Source of the DNA: Fusobacteriaceae bacterium | GTDB taxonomy: Bacteria > Fusobacteriota > Fusobacteriia > Fusobacteriales > Fusobacteriaceae | Direction: 5' to 3' | Assembly: GCA_031272775.1 (NCBI GenBank) | Contig: JAISTB010000007.1 | Location: forward strand, 57,933 to 121,932 | DNA: 64,000 nt | Shown: positions 8,536 to 17,882 of the stretch, piece by piece | Numbering within the stretch: position 1 is the first letter of the stretch | How the letters are laid out: each line of letters starts with the position of its first letter | Made by a program: the position numbers and the translations under genes | The notes under the pieces: generated by a model | What the model saw: only the letters and a program-made list of their open reading frames with translations | The model's database searches: none | Told to the model about the DNA's origin: nothing

Positions 8536-11175
8536 TCAGAGCATTTTTTTCCACTGGCTGATTTTCATCAGCGCCTCCAAGGGCGTCAGATTGTCGGCGT
8601 CCGTATCCTTGAGGAGCGAAAGGACAAGTCTTTCCTTTGTTTCCCGCTCCCGTTCCCGGGACCGTTCCGCTTCCCTTTCCCGCAGGCGTCCGTAGTCGCC
8701 GGTTCCCGATCCGGGCAGATCCGCCGCTTCAAAGAGCTGGAGCTGACTGCCGTCTATCCGGCTTTCGATCAGTTCTTTTCTGTCCTCAAGCTTGTGGAGG
8801 ATTTCCCGGGACCGGAGCAGAATCTCCCTCGGAAGGCCCGCCATCCTAGCGACTTCGATGCCGTAGGACTTGTCGGCGCCACCCTTGACGATTTCCCTGA
8901 GAAACAGGATCTCCGTCCCCGCTTCCCTGACCTCTATGCGGTAATTGGCCGCCCGCCGGAGTTTTTCCTCCAGCTGGGTCAGCTCGTGATAGTGGGTCGC
9001 GAAGATGGTTTTGGCGTTGATTTTTTCGTGAATGTATTCCGTAATGGCGGTCGCGATGGAGATTCCGTCAAAGGTTGACGTTCCGCGGCCGATTTCGTCA
9101 AGGAGGATAAAGGAGCTTTCCGTGGCGCTGTTGACGATATTGGCCACCTCGCTCATCTCCAGCATAAATGTCGACTGCCCCGAAAGGAGGTCGTCGCTGG
9201 CCCCGATCCGCGTAAAGATCTTGTCGGTCACGGGGATCCGCGCCGCGTCCGCCGGCACATAGCAGCCCATATGGGCCATGATGAGGATCAGCGCGATCTG
9301 CTTCATGTAGGTGGACTTTCCCGACATGTTGGGTCCGGTCAGGATAATCAGCTTTTTTTCCGCCGTGAATTCCACGTTGTTTTTGACGTATTCCCCGGGG
9401 GGAATGAGTTTTTCCACGACCGGATGGCGCCCTCCCGTCACGGAAAGGCTCGTGCCTTCGACGATCTCGGGCCGCGTGTAGTTGTTTTTCACGGCCACAT
9501 GGGCAAAATCCGCGATGACGTCAAGCCAGGCGATCCGGTAGGCGAGGTCGAGCAGTTCCTTCCGATGGGTTTTGATTTCATTGGTCAGCGCCTTAAACAG
9601 GGTATATTCCAGCTCGGCCGTCTTTTCGTCGGCCGAAAGGATTTTTTCCTCAAGGTCCTTCAGCTCGGGCAGCGTGTAGCGCTCGGCGTTGACCAGCGTC
9701 TGCCGCCTGATGTATTCGGGCGGGACGAGTTTTTCGTTTGTCTTGGTGATTTCGATAAAATAGCCGAACACTTTGTTATATTTGACTTTGAGACCCTTGA
9801 TGCCGGTTTTTTCCCGCTCCCTCGCTTCCAGCTCCGCGAGATAGTCCCTGCCGTTTCGGGAAATGTCGTGTAACTCATCCAATTCCGCGTCACAGCCCGC
9901 TTTGATCATGCCCCCTTCCCGCACGGAAAAGGGCGGATCCTCCACGAGGGTCCGGTCGATGACGTCGGCAATGGCCCCCAAGCCTTGGGCGTCCACGGGA
10001 AAACTCAGCTTGTCTTTCAGGATTTCAGCCAGGGCCAGGGCGTTCCGGATCGAGAGTTTGAGGGCCGTGAGGTCCTTGCCGTTTTCGTTTCCGAGCACGA
10101 GCTTTCCCATGATCCGCTCTATGTCATAAATCTCCCTGAGGCCCTTTCTGACGTCTTCCCGCAGGATCACGTCATCGACGAAAAAGGCCGTTTCCCTTTG
10201 TCTTTTTTCGATTTCTCCCCGGTCCAGGACCGGATTTTTCAAAAATACCTTGAGGAGCCGGGAGCCCATGGCTGTCACGCATTGGTCGAGAACCCAGATC
10301 AATGTCCCGTAAGTTCCCTTTTCCCGATAGCTTTCGAAGAGTTCAAGATTTTTCTGGGTGTTGACGTTTAGCTCCATGAGCCCGTCGGGATTCGTGTAGA
10401 CGATTTTTTCGACGGGGAGCGCGTTTCCCTTCTGGAGCTCGTCGAGATAAGACAGCAGCATGGCGCTGACCGACAGCGCCTCCGCTTTTCCGGCAAGGCC
10501 GAAGCTTTCCACGGAAACCACGTGAAACCAGTCTTTGATATAGCGGGCGGCGTCTTTCACTTCTTCCCGGCTGCCCGTGGTCACGTTATCCAGGGCGGCC
10601 GCGCCCGCCAATTTTCCGGCGTAGGCGCCGTAGGTTTTTTCCTCAAGGAGAATCTCCCGGGGTTTGATTTTGTTGATTTCCCCCAAAAGCCTGAAGAAGA
10701 GATTGGCCCCTTTGAGCTCCGCGGCCCGAAATTCCCCGGTTGTGACGTCTACCCAGGCCAGGGCGCACGTCGTCTCCGTGAGCTTTATCCCGAGCAGATA
10801 GTTGTTTGTTTTTTCATCGAGGTATTCGGGGTCTATGATCGTCCCGGGCGTCACGATCCGGGTCACGGCCCGTTTGACGATCCCTTTGGCAAAACGCGGA
10901 TCTTCGGTCTGATCGCAAATGGCGACCTTGTAGCCTCTGGCCAGAAGTTTCGCGAGATATCCCCCGATCGCGTGGTGGGGAACGCCCGCAAGCGGCACGT
11001 CGATCCCTTTTTCCTTGTTCCGTTTCGTGAGCGTCAGGCCCAGTTCCCGGGAGGCCGTCACGGCGTCCTCAAAAAACATTTCATAAAAATCGCCCATGCG
11101 GTAAAACAGCAGGCAATCGCTGTGTTGCGCTTTGATTTCCTTATATTGCCTCATGAGCGGGGTTTCCTCAGGCAT
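8536..11175 (-). CDS. mutS: DNA mismatch repair protein MutS
   Basis: MutS recognises mismatches and starts repair. The 879-aa protein has the mismatch-binding domain I with [17 protein letters not shown] (the F-x-E motif), the connector and lever regions, and the ABC-type ATPase: Walker [11 protein letters not shown] at about 610-619, Walker [16 protein letters not shown] at about 690-704, and a helix-turn-helix region after it. The track's longer frame starts upstream, but ATG 11175 has AGGAG seven bases before it and overlaps the dusB end by eight bases, so it is the likely start. No mutL is present in the window. Confidence 0.96.
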   Translation of the reverse strand: MPEETPLMRQYKEIKAQHSDCLLFYRMGDFYEMFFEDAVTASRELGLTLTKRNKEKGIDVPLAGVPHHAIGGYLAKLLARGYKVAICDQTEDPRFAKGIVKRAVTRIVTPGTIIDPEYLDEKTNNYLLGIKLTETTCALAWVDVTTGEFRAAELKGANLFFRLLGEINKIKPREILLEEKTYGAYAGKLAGAAALDNVTTGSREEVKDAARYIKDWFHVVSVESFGLAGKAEALSVSAMLLSYLDELQKGNALPVEKIVYTNPDGLMELNVNTQKNLELFESYREKGTYGTLIWVLDQCVTAMGSRLLKVFLKNPVLDRGEIEKRQRETAFFVDDVILREDVRKGLREIYDIERIMGKLVLGNENGKDLTALKLSIRNALALAEILKDKLSFPVDAQGLGAIADVIDRTLVEDPPFSVREGGMIKAGCDAELDELHDISRNGRDYLAELEAREREKTGIKGLKVKYNKVFGYFIEITKTNEKLVPPEYIRRQTLVNAERYTLPELKDLEEKILSADEKTAELEYTLFKALTNEIKTHRKELLDLAYRIAWLDVIADFAHVAVKNNYTRPEIVEGTSLSVTGGRHPVVEKLIPPGEYVKNNVEFTAEKKLIILTGPNMSGKSTYMKQIALILIMAHMGCYVPADAARIPVTDKIFTRIGASDDLLSGQSTFMLEMSEVANIVNSATESSFILLDEIGRGTSTFDGISIATAITEYIHEKINAKTIFATHYHELTQLEEKLRRAANYRIEVREAGTEILFLREIVKGGADKSYGIEVARMAGLPREILLRSREILHKLEDRKELIESRIDGSQLQLFEAADLPGSGTGDYGRLREREAERSRERERETKERLVLSLLKDTDADNLTPLEALMKISQWKKML

Positions 11176-12142
11176 GGCGGGACTCCTCGTTTGTGACGTT
11201 TTCCGCTTCAAGCTCCCGGGCATAGGCCGCAAGGGCGGCTTCGATTTCCCCGTAGTCTTCCATGCGGTTCAGGCGGTTTTTGAGGACCGCGCTGTTCCGG
11301 AGCCCTTTGAGATACCAGCAAAGGTGTTTCCGGAGCTCGTAGACAAAGGGCGCGCCGGGGTTGTCCGCCCGGGTCAGCCGCGTATGCGCCACGGCCATGG
11401 CGATTCTTTCCGACGCCGATATTTCTTCGCTTTCGCGTCCTGTTTCAAAATATGTCCGGATGTCCCCGATGAGCCAGGGATTGCCCAAAATGCCGCGGGC
11501 CAGCATGACGCCGTCGGCATGGGACGACGCGATTTTTTCAACGGCGTCCCGGACCGTATAAATGTCGCCGTTTCCGATCACGGGGATAGCAACGCTTTCC
11601 TTGAGCCGCCGTACGCAGTCCCAATCGGCCGCGCCCGTATACAGCTGCTCCCGGGTGCGCCCGTGGAGCGTCACATGGGTCAGGCCCAGCTCTTCGGCGA
11701 TTTTTCCGATTGCGAGATAGGTTTTTTCGCCGCGGATTCCGGTCCGGATTTTGATCGAAAGTCGCGCGTCGGGTCCCGCCGCGCTTTTCATTTCCGAAAG
11801 GATGGCCCGGACAAGGTCGGGATCGGCCATGAGCGCCGCGCCGTTTCCCGAATGAACGATTTTTTTCATGGGACAGCCCGCGTTCAAGTCAATATCTCTG
11901 ACGCCCATTTCCGTGAGCTTTTTCGCGCAAAGGGCGGCCAGTTTCGGGTCGTGCCCGAAGATCTGCACGCCGTCCCCCGGATGTCGCCGGAGCATTTTCC
12001 CCAAGGTCTTTTCGGATCCGTGGGCCATGGCGTCGACGCTGATCATTTCCGTCCAGGTCATATCAGGCGAAAAGCGGCGCAATATGCCGCGGTACGTATA
12101 ATCGGTCACACCGGCCATGGGCGCCGTAAAAATTTTGATCAT
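11168..12142 (-). CDS. dusB: tRNA-dihydrouridine synthase (DusB-like)
   Basis: Dus enzymes are FMN-dependent TIM-barrel proteins that reduce uridines in the tRNA D-loop. The 324-aa protein begins [15 protein letters not shown] and has the catalytic cysteine in [39 protein letters not shown] and [10 protein letters not shown], which bind FMN and substrate. Start ATG 12142 is preferred over an upstream TTG-type start because of the GAGGAAA ribosome site and the family start. It is the first gene of the minus-strand run ending in secF, with a good promoter just upstream. Confidence 0.93.
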   Translation of the reverse strand: MIKIFTAPMAGVTDYTYRGILRRFSPDMTWTEMISVDAMAHGSEKTLGKMLRRHPGDGVQIFGHDPKLAALCAKKLTEMGVRDIDLNAGCPMKKIVHSGNGAALMADPDLVRAILSEMKSAAGPDARLSIKIRTGIRGEKTYLAIGKIAEELGLTHVTLHGRTREQLYTGAADWDCVRRLKESVAIPVIGNGDIYTVRDAVEKIASSHADGVMLARGILGNPWLIGDIRTYFETGRESEEISASERIAMAVAHTRLTRADNPGAPFVYELRKHLCWYLKGLRNSAVLKNRLNRMEDYGEIEAALAAYARELEAENVTNEESRHA

Positions 12143-12183
12143 AGAAAAAGTTTCCTCGCGAATTTTGACGATACTAACTATAG

Positions 12184-12212
12184 ATTTTAGCACATTTATT
12201 GGTTTTTTTCAA
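12184..12212 (-). promoter_or_regulatory. Sigma-70-type promoter for dusB
   Basis: On the minus strand TTGAAA (12212-12207), a 17-base spacer and TAAAAT (12189-12184). It lies about 40 bases upstream of the dusB ATG and could drive dusB-mutS-ostA-like and perhaps the genes beyond. Confidence 0.75.
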
Positions 12213-12274
12213 TGTTTTCCGGCAGTTTTTTTGCTTTTTTCTCTTTTTCGGGGCTTCTTTTTTTCCGCGTTTTG

Positions 12275-12283
12275 TGATATAAT
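12275..12283 (+). promoter_or_regulatory. Extended -10 promoter for ybaK
   Basis: TGATATAAT (12275-12283) is an extended -10 box with TATAAT at 12278-12283. No convincing -35 is seen in the T-rich stretch before it. It is 60 bases upstream of the ybaK ATG and diverges from the dusB promoter. Confidence 0.65.
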
Positions 12284-12342
12284 GGGCGAAACGGCGCGTC
12301 ACGGCGATTTTGGCCGCCGATCCCCGAAAGGATGTGGGAAAC

Positions 12343-12813
12343 ATGAAAAAGACAAACGCCCTGCGAGAGCTGGACCGGGCGAAAATCCCTTACGGAACAA
12401 GAGAATACGCCGTCGACGAAAACGATCTCTCGGCGACTTCCGTGGCCCTCAAGACCGGCGAGGATCTCGCCCGGGTGTTCAAAACCCTGGTTTTGACCGA
12501 TGAAAAACGGGAAATGCTCGTGGCCTGCATCCCCGGCGCCGATTCCGTGGATCTCAAAAAACTGGCCAAAGCGGCCGGCGTAAAGCGCGTCGAAATGCTC
12601 CCCCTGAAGGATCTTTTCCCGATGACGGGCTATCTCCGGGGCGGCTGCTCCCCTGTGGGGATCACGAAGCGTCACCGAACCTTCTTGCATGAAAGCGCCC
12701 TCCGCCATGAAAAAATTCTCGTTAGCGCGGGCCTGCGGGGTCTTCAGGCGGAACTTTCCCCCAAGGACCTGGCCGCGCACCTTCAGGCCGTCTGCGCCGA
12801 TATCGTCCTGTGA
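12343..12813 (+). CDS. ybaK: Cys-tRNA(Pro)/Cys-tRNA(Cys) deacylase YbaK
   Basis: YbaK hydrolyses Cys-tRNA(Pro) formed by mischarging of prolyl-tRNA synthetase. The 156-aa protein MKKTNALRELDRAKIPYGTR... has the YbaK/ProX editing fold, with FKTLVLTDE, the catalytic lysine region VDLKKLAKAAGVKRVEM, and the GYLRGGCSPVGITKRH motif near residues 100-116. Start ATG 12343 has an AAAGGATG ribosome site; a TTG 33 bases upstream is less likely. It is followed 46 bases later by the PLP enzyme gene, and the two may be cotranscribed. Confidence 0.93.
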   Translation: MKKTNALRELDRAKIPYGTREYAVDENDLSATSVALKTGEDLARVFKTLVLTDEKREMLVACIPGADSVDLKKLAKAAGVKRVEMLPLKDLFPMTGYLRGGCSPVGITKRHRTFLHESALRHEKILVSAGLRGLQAELSPKDLAAHLQAVCADIVL

Positions 12814-12859
12814 ACCCCCGCGCTTTCGCGCGAAACCCATCATACACCAAGGAGGCCCT

Positions 12860-13840
12860 ATGCTGAAAAAACTATCCTTAGGCAATTTCCCTACGAAGAT
12901 CGAGCCGCTGCCCAAGCTCTCGGCGGAGCTGGGGAAATCACTCTACATCAAAAGGGACGACCAGACCGGAACGGAATTTTCCGGAAACAAGATCCGAAAA
13001 CTGGAATACGCCGTGGCGGAAGCCCTGGAACAGGGCGCGACGACCCTCATCACCTGCGGCGGCATCCAGTCCAACCACTGCCGGGCCACGGCGGCCGCCG
13101 CCGTTCGTCTGGGGCTAAAGTCCATCCTCGTCCTCCGCTCGGACGAAGCGCCCAAGGTCGAAGGCAACTATCTCCTGGATTTGCTCCTGGGGGCGGAAAT
13201 CAGACTGATCTCAAGCCAAGACTACGCCGAGCGCCTGCCGGAGATACTCACAGACATCGCCGCCGGGCTTCCGAAAAAAGGGGAAAAGGGCTATATCATG
13301 CCAAGCGGCGCGTCCAACGGCGTCGGCATGCTCGGCTATTTTTCGGCTTTTCAGGAAATCACGGCCCAGGAAGAGGCCATGGGCATCCGCTTTGACACCA
13401 TCGTCTGCGCCGCGGGCTCGGGCGGCACTTACGCCGGGCTTTGCGCCGCCAACAAAGTTTCAGGGAAGGGGAAGGACATCCTGGGCGTCTGCGTCGGCGG
13501 TAACGCGGCTTCTTTTGTCGGCAAATGCGCGGAAATCGCCGAAGAAAGCAAAAAATATCTCGATTTGCCCGATCTTTCGCTCACCCCCGCCGATATCCAC
13601 ATCGTCGACGGCTATGTGGGCCGAGGTTACGCCCTTTCCACCCCGGAGGAACTCGCTTTTATCCGGAAGGTGGCCTCCACCGAAGGGATCGTCGTGGATC
13701 CGGTCTACACCGGAAAGACGCTCTACGGGCTCTGGCACGAGATCAAAAAGGGAAACCTCCCCAAGGCGAAAAACATCCTGTTCATTCATACGGGCGGTCT
13801 TTTCGGCCTTTTCCCGAAACAGGACGAATTCGGTCTCTAA
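12860..13840 (+). CDS. dcyD: D-cysteine desulfhydrase / ACC-deaminase family PLP enzyme
   Basis: This 326-aa protein belongs to the fold-type II PLP enzymes that include D-cysteine desulfhydrase (D-cysteine to pyruvate, sulfide and ammonia) and ACC deaminase. It has RDDQTGTEFSGNKIRKLEYA, whose Lys after GN is the likely Schiff-base lysine (about residue 49), CGGIQSNHCRATAAAA with the N/H contacts, and the phosphate-binding AAGSGGTYAG. The C-terminus DPVYTGKTLYGLW is typical of YedO/DcyD. Start ATG 12860 has AGGAGG five bases upstream. The exact substrate cannot be read from sequence. A strong terminator follows. Confidence 0.85.
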   Translation: MLKKLSLGNFPTKIEPLPKLSAELGKSLYIKRDDQTGTEFSGNKIRKLEYAVAEALEQGATTLITCGGIQSNHCRATAAAAVRLGLKSILVLRSDEAPKVEGNYLLDLLLGAEIRLISSQDYAERLPEILTDIAAGLPKKGEKGYIMPSGASNGVGMLGYFSAFQEITAQEEAMGIRFDTIVCAAGSGGTYAGLCAANKVSGKGKDILGVCVGGNAASFVGKCAEIAEESKKYLDLPDLSLTPADIHIVDGYVGRGYALSTPEELAFIRKVASTEGIVVDPVYTGKTLYGLWHEIKKGNLPKAKNILFIHTGGLFGLFPKQDEFGL

Positions 13841-13853
13841 AAGAATCGAGCGG

Positions 13854-13889
13854 AAAAAAAGGCCCGCGCCCCGTGCGCGAGCCTTTTTT
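13854..13889. terminator. Bidirectional intrinsic terminator between dcyD and trxA
   Basis: A-tract (13854-13860), GC-rich stem GGCccGCGC / GCGCgaGCC around a short loop, then a T-tract (13884-13889). The A/T tails on both sides let it serve the converging dcyD (+) and trxA (-) genes. Confidence 0.85.
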
Positions 13890-13912
13890 CTCTATTTCGT
13901 TTCAAGTTCGTT

Positions 13913-14233
13913 TCATGCGCAATGTTTTGAAAGGATTTCCTTCAACTGGCTCCTGGAAATAAGCCCCGTCAGCTGGTCCACGGCCTTTCCTTCCTTGAGG
14001 ATCACCATGGACGGCACGCTCTTGATGCCGAAGCGGCCGGCGAGACCGGGATTGTCGTCCACATCCACTTTATAGACCGTCGTCTGCGTTTCTTTCGAGA
14101 TTTCCTCCACGATGGGCCCCATGACCTTGCAGGGTCCGCACCAGTCCGCCCAGAACTCCAGGAGCACCACCTGTCCGGGATTAAACATGCCGGCGTCAAA
14201 GGTGCTGTCATTCAGATTTACCAAACCATACAT
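13913..14233 (-). CDS. trxA: Thioredoxin
   Basis: A 106-aa thioredoxin with the redox motif WCGPC (C32, C35) in LLEFWADWCGPCKVMGP, the cis-proline in KSVPSMVILKEG and the usual full-length fold. It reduces protein disulfides in the cytoplasm. The ATG at 14233 has AAGGAGG upstream. It is monocistronic between a terminator and its own promoter. Confidence 0.95.
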   Translation of the reverse strand: MYGLVNLNDSTFDAGMFNPGQVVLLEFWADWCGPCKVMGPIVEEISKETQTTVYKVDVDDNPGLAGRFGIKSVPSMVILKEGKAVDQLTGLISRSQLKEILSKHCA

Positions 14234-14296
14234 CCGATTCCTCCTTCTCTCTTGCCGGATTTTCAGCGCATTTCCGGCGTTTTCACGTTTGATTTT

Positions 14297-14325
14297 ATTG
14301 TATCGGGAAATCCGGAAAAAGGCAA
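14297..14325 (-). promoter_or_regulatory. Sigma-70-type promoter for trxA
   Basis: On the minus strand TTGCCT (14325-14320), 17-base spacer, TACAAT (14302-14297), about 65 bases upstream of the trxA ATG. The rest of 14234-14503 is A+T-rich and holds no gene; it also contains short repeats of GATACAG and a weak dyad around CCGATCGG near 14444-14452. Confidence 0.7.
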
Positions 14326-14503
14326 GTTTTTTTCTTTGCGTGTTTTCCGGATTTTTCGGGTTTGGTCTTCAATTTTGTATTGATTTCGATACAGAGATTT
14401 TATTTTTGATACAGTTTTTGAACTTTTTCCGGATTTTTTCTCCCCGATCGGAGAGAAAAAAAGTTCCTCCCTTTTTACGGATTCATGTCATTTTGTTCTG
14501 TTT

Positions 14504-15205
14504 TTAACCGTTTTGGATTTCCCGGCGCTCCTTGTTCCGTTCGGCCTGGGATTTCCCGGCGTATCGGGCCTCAAGGGAAAAAAGCTTGTCGGGCGTCCGC
14601 GACATCGCGATCCGGGCGATCGTTCCAGCGCCGGGAATCGTCAAAATTTCCGGCGCCACAAGCGCTTTTTCGTCAAACCGCGCGCGGATTCGCTCCGCGT
14701 TGACCAGGGCGCCTTCTCCGGTAAAGAGCGTCTCTTTCGAGGGGTCCAGGGCGTCCAGCAGCGCGTCAATGTCTATATTTTCAATCTCTCCGGTCCTTTC
14801 GGGAAACTCCGCGGCCCCGTAGGCGTAGCGGGCCGCGTACACGCGTCCGCCCCGGGCGTCCAGCATGGGGACAATCTCCTCTCCCCGGCGGGCAATCTGC
14901 GCCGCCAGAACATCCAGCGTGGATACCCCGACGATATCCTTTCCGCACGCGTAACAAAGTCCTTTGGCAAGGGCGAGACCGATCCGTATGCCCGTATAGG
15001 AACCGGGCCCCACCGTAACCGCAACCCGGTCGATTTCGCCGATTTTCCGCTCCGTCAGCTCAAACAGCGTTTCGATCAGCTTTGTCGCCACGGCCGAATG
15101 ATTGGTCCCGGGCCTTACGGTAAGCTCCCCCAGAAGCCCCCTTCCGCTTTCGTAAAGGGCCGCGCTCCCGGTCTTTGATGCCGTATCAATGGCCAATATC
15201 AGCAA
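14504..15205 (-). CDS. tsaB: tRNA threonylcarbamoyladenosine biosynthesis protein TsaB
   Basis: TsaB is the scaffold partner of TsaD in t6A37 formation on ANN-decoding tRNAs. The 233-aa protein starts MLILAIDTASKTGSAALY and contains RPGTNHSAVATKLIETLF and VTVGPGSYTGIRIGLALAKGL, the classic TsaB signature. The start is TTG at 15205, with GGAGGGAG upstream inside the tsaE end, and it overlaps tsaE by seven bases. A longer frame begins upstream but that part is Arg/Gly-rich antisense-like filler. It is the last gene of upp-nudix-hldE2-tsaE-tsaB. Confidence 0.93.
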   Translation of the reverse strand: MLILAIDTASKTGSAALYESGRGLLGELTVRPGTNHSAVATKLIETLFELTERKIGEIDRVAVTVGPGSYTGIRIGLALAKGLCYACGKDIVGVSTLDVLAAQIARRGEEIVPMLDARGGRVYAARYAYGAAEFPERTGEIENIDIDALLDALDPSKETLFTGEGALVNAERIRARFDEKALVAPEILTIPGAGTIARIAMSRTPDKLFSLEARYAGKSQAERNKERREIQNG

Positions 15206-15669
15206 TGTTCTTCTCCCTCCTTCTTTCCCGTGAAACGGATTTCCACGATCCGCTTTTCTTCGTTTGCGGCGCCGCCCGCCGCCCCGTCTTCGGGGACGTA
15301 GCAAAACCGTATCCGCGTAAACGCTTCAGGCAGGTAGTCCGCGATCCGCTCCCCCCACTCGAGGAGAGCCACGCCGTCTCCGCCCACATATTCGTCATAG
15401 CCGATCTCAAAAATCTCGGCGGGGTCCGCGATCCGGTAGCAGTCAAAGTGATAAAGCGGAAGCCGCCCGTCCCTGTATTCGAGCACATAGTTAAACGTCG
15501 GGCTTTTGACGCTTCCCCTGACGCCGAGACCCTTGGCGAAGGCCCGGGCGAAAGCCGTTTTCCCCGTCCCCAGCTCGCCCTCAAGGACGATGACGTCGCC
15601 GGGCCGGGCTTTTTCGGCAAAATCCTTGGCCAGGGCGTTAATTTCATCAAAACTCATGATCTTTTTCAC
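15199..15669 (-). CDS. tsaE: tRNA threonylcarbamoyladenosine biosynthesis ATPase TsaE
   Basis: TsaE is the small P-loop ATPase of the TsaBDE complex. The 156-aa protein has Walker A GELGTGKT at residues 31-38, the SPTFNYVLEY motif, and the LYHFDCYRI and LLEWGER motifs seen in the family. The start is a GTG at 15669 with AAGGAGAG eight bases upstream; the ATG four codons downstream is poorly placed for this site. It overlaps tsaB at its 3' end. A short Ala/Gly-rich insertion (GAAGGAANEE) lies near the C-terminus. Confidence 0.93.
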   Translation of the reverse strand: MKKIMSFDEINALAKDFAEKARPGDVIVLEGELGTGKTAFARAFAKGLGVRGSVKSPTFNYVLEYRDGRLPLYHFDCYRIADPAEIFEIGYDEYVGGDGVALLEWGERIADYLPEAFTRIRFCYVPEDGAAGGAANEEKRIVEIRFTGKKEGEEHC

Positions 15670-15671
15670 GG

Positions 15672-16157
15672 CTATTTCTCTCCTTCGGCGCGACCGGCCT
15701 CTTGGATTGCGGCTATGGTCGCCGTCGTCGATTTTCCCGGCACAAAGGATAAAATCCGCACTTCCCCGCCGTTTTTTTCGACAACGGCCGTCTCGGGAAG
15801 CGCATCTTTTGTGTAATCGCCGCCCTTCACATGGACGGCGGGTTTGAGTTCGTCAAGGAGAGCTGTCGGCGTCTCCTCGGAAAAGATCACGACGTCGCAG
15901 ACGGGTTTGAGCCCGTCCAAAAGCTCCGCCCGGTCCGCTTCCCCGTTGACGGGCCGCGCGGGTCCTTTGATTTTTTTGACCGATTCGTCGGAATTGAGGC
16001 CGACGATCAGATAATCGCCCTGTTTTCTCGCTTCCGTCAGGTAGCGCAGATGCCCCGTGTGCAGAATATCAAAAACCCCGTTGGTGAAAACGGTCACTTT
16101 GCCCCGCGCCTTGAGCCGGGCAACGGTCGCCGCCGCTTCCGCTCTGGTGAGTATCAT
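15672..16157 (-). CDS. rfaE2: D-glycero-beta-D-manno-heptose 1-phosphate nucleotidyltransferase (stand-alone HldE C-terminal domain)
   Basis: This 161-aa protein is the cytidylyltransferase-like half of HldE that makes the nucleotide-activated heptose used for LPS inner core. It has VTVFTNGVFDILHTGHLRYL with the HxGH motif at 33-36, VGLNSDESVKKIKGPARPVN and HVKGGDYTKDALPE. The kinase half is not present, so a separate hldA/rfaE1 gene is expected elsewhere. ATG 16157 overlaps the end of the nudix gene (ATGA). Its presence agrees with an LPS-bearing outer membrane. Confidence 0.9.
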   Translation of the reverse strand: MILTRAEAAATVARLKARGKVTVFTNGVFDILHTGHLRYLTEARKQGDYLIVGLNSDESVKKIKGPARPVNGEADRAELLDGLKPVCDVVIFSEETPTALLDELKPAVHVKGGDYTKDALPETAVVEKNGGEVRILSFVPGKSTTATIAAIQEAGRAEGEK

Positions 16158-16792
16158 GTGATTTTCGCCTCCCCGCCTGCCTTGAGCCTTTCGCAAAGAT
16201 CGTAGATCATCCCCGCCGTGAGGCCCCAGACGACTTCCCCCTCGTATTCCCAAAAAAAGACGTCCCGCGCGAATCCTCCCCAGGGTCTGTGATAATGCTC
16301 GGGGATGTTGCTCCCCATCATATAGGCCGAAGGGAGGTTTTGCGTTTTGATTTTTTCCCGTCTCGGCGGCGTCCGGAGAAAAAAGTCCAGCGGAATCGCA
16401 AGGATCCGTTCCACTTCGCTCTTTTGCGGGGAGAATTGCGCCGGATCCCCGATCTTGAGACGCCCCAGATAGCAATGGATCATGGAGCCGAAGGGGGTCA
16501 GCTGGGCGCCGTATTTTCCGGCAATTTCAATGTCTTCGGCCCCTATGCCCAATTCTTCGACAGTCTCCCGGATCGCCGCCGCCCGCGGGTCTTTGTCACA
16601 GGCTTCCACGGCGCCGCCCGGAAAGGAAATTTCTCCGGCCTGCCGGATCCCGGCCGCCCGTTTTTCAAGGATAAGCGAAAATCCTCCATCCAGCTCGGCC
16701 GTTGCCATCAGGACCGCGAAATGGAGGAAATTTTTTTCCCCGATGATATAGCGCTCGTTGCCGGTGAGCGCCTTCACGCTGCTCCAGTCCAT
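16154..16792 (-). CDS. NUDIX hydrolase, CoA pyrophosphatase-like
   Basis: A 212-aa Nudix protein of the CoA-pyrophosphatase (NudL/YeaB-like) group. It has the conserved lead-in IRQAGEISFPGG and a Nudix box ending AAAIRETVEELGI (about residues 72-84), where the catalytic glutamates lie. The region after it, TPFGSMIHCYLG and PLDFFLRTPP, matches this group. Likely substrate is CoA or a related dinucleotide, but the exact one is inference. It lies 9 bases after upp and overlaps hldE2. Confidence 0.85.
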   Translation of the reverse strand: MDWSSVKALTGNERYIIGEKNFLHFAVLMATAELDGGFSLILEKRAAGIRQAGEISFPGGAVEACDKDPRAAAIRETVEELGIGAEDIEIAGKYGAQLTPFGSMIHCYLGRLKIGDPAQFSPQKSEVERILAIPLDFFLRTPPRREKIKTQNLPSAYMMGSNIPEHYHRPWGGFARDVFFWEYEGEVVWGLTAGMIYDLCERLKAGGEAKIT

Positions 16793-16801
16793 AACGCCCC
16801 G

Positions 16802-17431
16802 TTATTTTGTCCCGAAGATCCGGTCGCCGCAGTCGCCCAGTCCCGGGTAAATATAGCCTTTGTCGTTCAGACCCTGGTCGATTTTGGCCGTATAGATATC
16901 GACGTTGGGATGATTGTTCAATAATTTGGAAAGCCCCTCGGGCGCCGCCACGAGACACATGAAGATCGTGTCCTTTTCCTTGACGCCGACGTTTTTCAGA
17001 TAATTGATCGCGTAGACGGCCGATCCGCCGGTAGCCAGCATGGGATCGACGACGATGACCTTTCTCGTGAGGATGTCCTCAGGGAGCTTGCAGTAATAAT
17101 AGACGGGCTCAAGGGTCTCCTCGTTGCGGTAGACGCCGATATGTCCGACTTTTGCCGTCGGCAGCAGATCGAGGATCCCGTCCACCATGCCCAGCCCCGC
17201 CCGGAGGATGGGGACGATGGCGACTTTTTCGCTGAGCGTATAGCCCGTCATGCGCATAAGGGGCGTCGTGACTTCGAATTCATCGACTTTCAGCCCCTTG
17301 GTGGCCTCGTAGGTCATGAGCTTCGCGATTTCGTTGAGATTTTCCCGGAATGATTTCGTGTCGGTTTCGATGCTTCTGAGGATCGTCAGCTTATGCTGGA
17401 TCAGCGGGTGATTGATTTCGATTACTGCCAT
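16802..17431 (-). CDS. upp: Uracil phosphoribosyltransferase
   Basis: UPRT makes UMP from uracil and PRPP in pyrimidine salvage. The 209-aa protein [19 protein letters not shown]... has the PRPP loop [14 protein letters not shown] and the C-terminal uracil-binding [20 protein letters not shown] 17431 follows GGAGGGAAC; a longer frame adds 16 non-family residues and is rejected. It heads the minus-strand operon with nudix, hldE2, tsaE and tsaB. A terminator separates it from rpmE upstream. Confidence 0.97.
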   Translation of the reverse strand: MAVIEINHPLIQHKLTILRSIETDTKSFRENLNEIAKLMTYEATKGLKVDEFEVTTPLMRMTGYTLSEKVAIVPILRAGLGMVDGILDLLPTAKVGHIGVYRNEETLEPVYYYCKLPEDILTRKVIVVDPMLATGGSAVYAINYLKNVGVKEKDTIFMCLVAAPEGLSKLLNNHPNVDIYTAKIDQGLNDKGYIYPGLGDCGDRIFGTK

Positions 17432-17454
17432 GTTCCCTCCTTTGCCCTGTCTAT

Positions 17455-17490
17455 GAGAAAAAGACGGTCTGCCTCGCAAACCGTCAAAAA
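17455..17490 (-). terminator. Intrinsic terminator after rpmE
   Basis: On the minus strand, stem GACGGTtTGC / GCAgACCGTC (17485-17463) followed by TTTTT. It lies three bases beyond the rpmE stop and just before upp, so upp probably depends on read-through or on a promoter overlapping this region. Confidence 0.85.
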
Positions 17491-17492
17491 TT

Positions 17493-17708
17493 CTAATTTC
17501 CCTGTCTGTTATATTTCTTGTTGAATTTATCCACGCGGCCCGCGGCGTCGACGAACTTGGCTTTTCCCGTATAGAAAGGATGGCACTTGGAACAAACAGC
17601 CAGCTTCAAACCGTCTGTTTTTCCGTACGTGGACATAATTTGAAATTTTTCTCCGCAGGAACATTCGACATCTACCAGATGGTAATCCGGATGAATTCCC
17701 TTTTTCAT
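17493..17708 (-). CDS. rpmE: 50S ribosomal protein L31 (zinc-binding type)
   Basis: A 71-aa bL31: [19 protein letters not shown]..., with CSCG near residues 16-19 and [11 protein letters not shown] near 39-49, the four-cysteine zinc-binding (C+) form. The C-terminus [19 protein letters not shown] is the family signature. It has its own promoter and terminator. Confidence 0.97.
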   Translation of the reverse strand: MKKGIHPDYHLVDVECSCGEKFQIMSTYGKTDGLKLAVCSKCHPFYTGKAKFVDAAGRVDKFNKKYNRQGN

Positions 17709-17748
17709 GTTTTCACCTTCCCGTCTTTTTCTTTAGAATCCGAAAAAT

Positions 17749-17777
17749 ATTATATCATAATTCTGGAACTTTTACAA
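17749..17777 (-). promoter_or_regulatory. Sigma-70-type promoter for rpmE
   Basis: On the minus strand TTGTAA (17777-17772), 17-base spacer, TATAAT (17754-17749), about 40 bases before the rpmE ATG. Confidence 0.8.
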
Positions 17778-17801
17778 GATTTTTATTTTTTCATTTTTCG
17801 G

Positions 17802-17830
17802 GTGACTTTTGGGCGCAAATGCGCTATAAT
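17802..17830 (+). promoter_or_regulatory. Probable promoter for rnhA-ywaF
   Basis: GTGACT (17802-17807), 17-base spacer, TATAAT (17825-17830). A short dyad GCGCA-aa-TGCGC (17813-17824) abuts the -10 box. Confidence 0.6.
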
Positions 17831-17882
17831 GTAAAAAAACCATTTTTGGAATGGATGATTTTTCTTTGCGCGGGAGGACCTT

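Noticed and set aside
7471..9078. 535-codon open frame on the plus strand
   Set aside because: Runs antisense across the OstA-like and mutS genes; phenylalanine/valine-rich shadow composition.
17525..17533. TTATCCACG, a DnaA-box-like 9-mer
   Set aside because: Lies inside rpmE coding sequence, singly, far from the strand switch; expected by chance.
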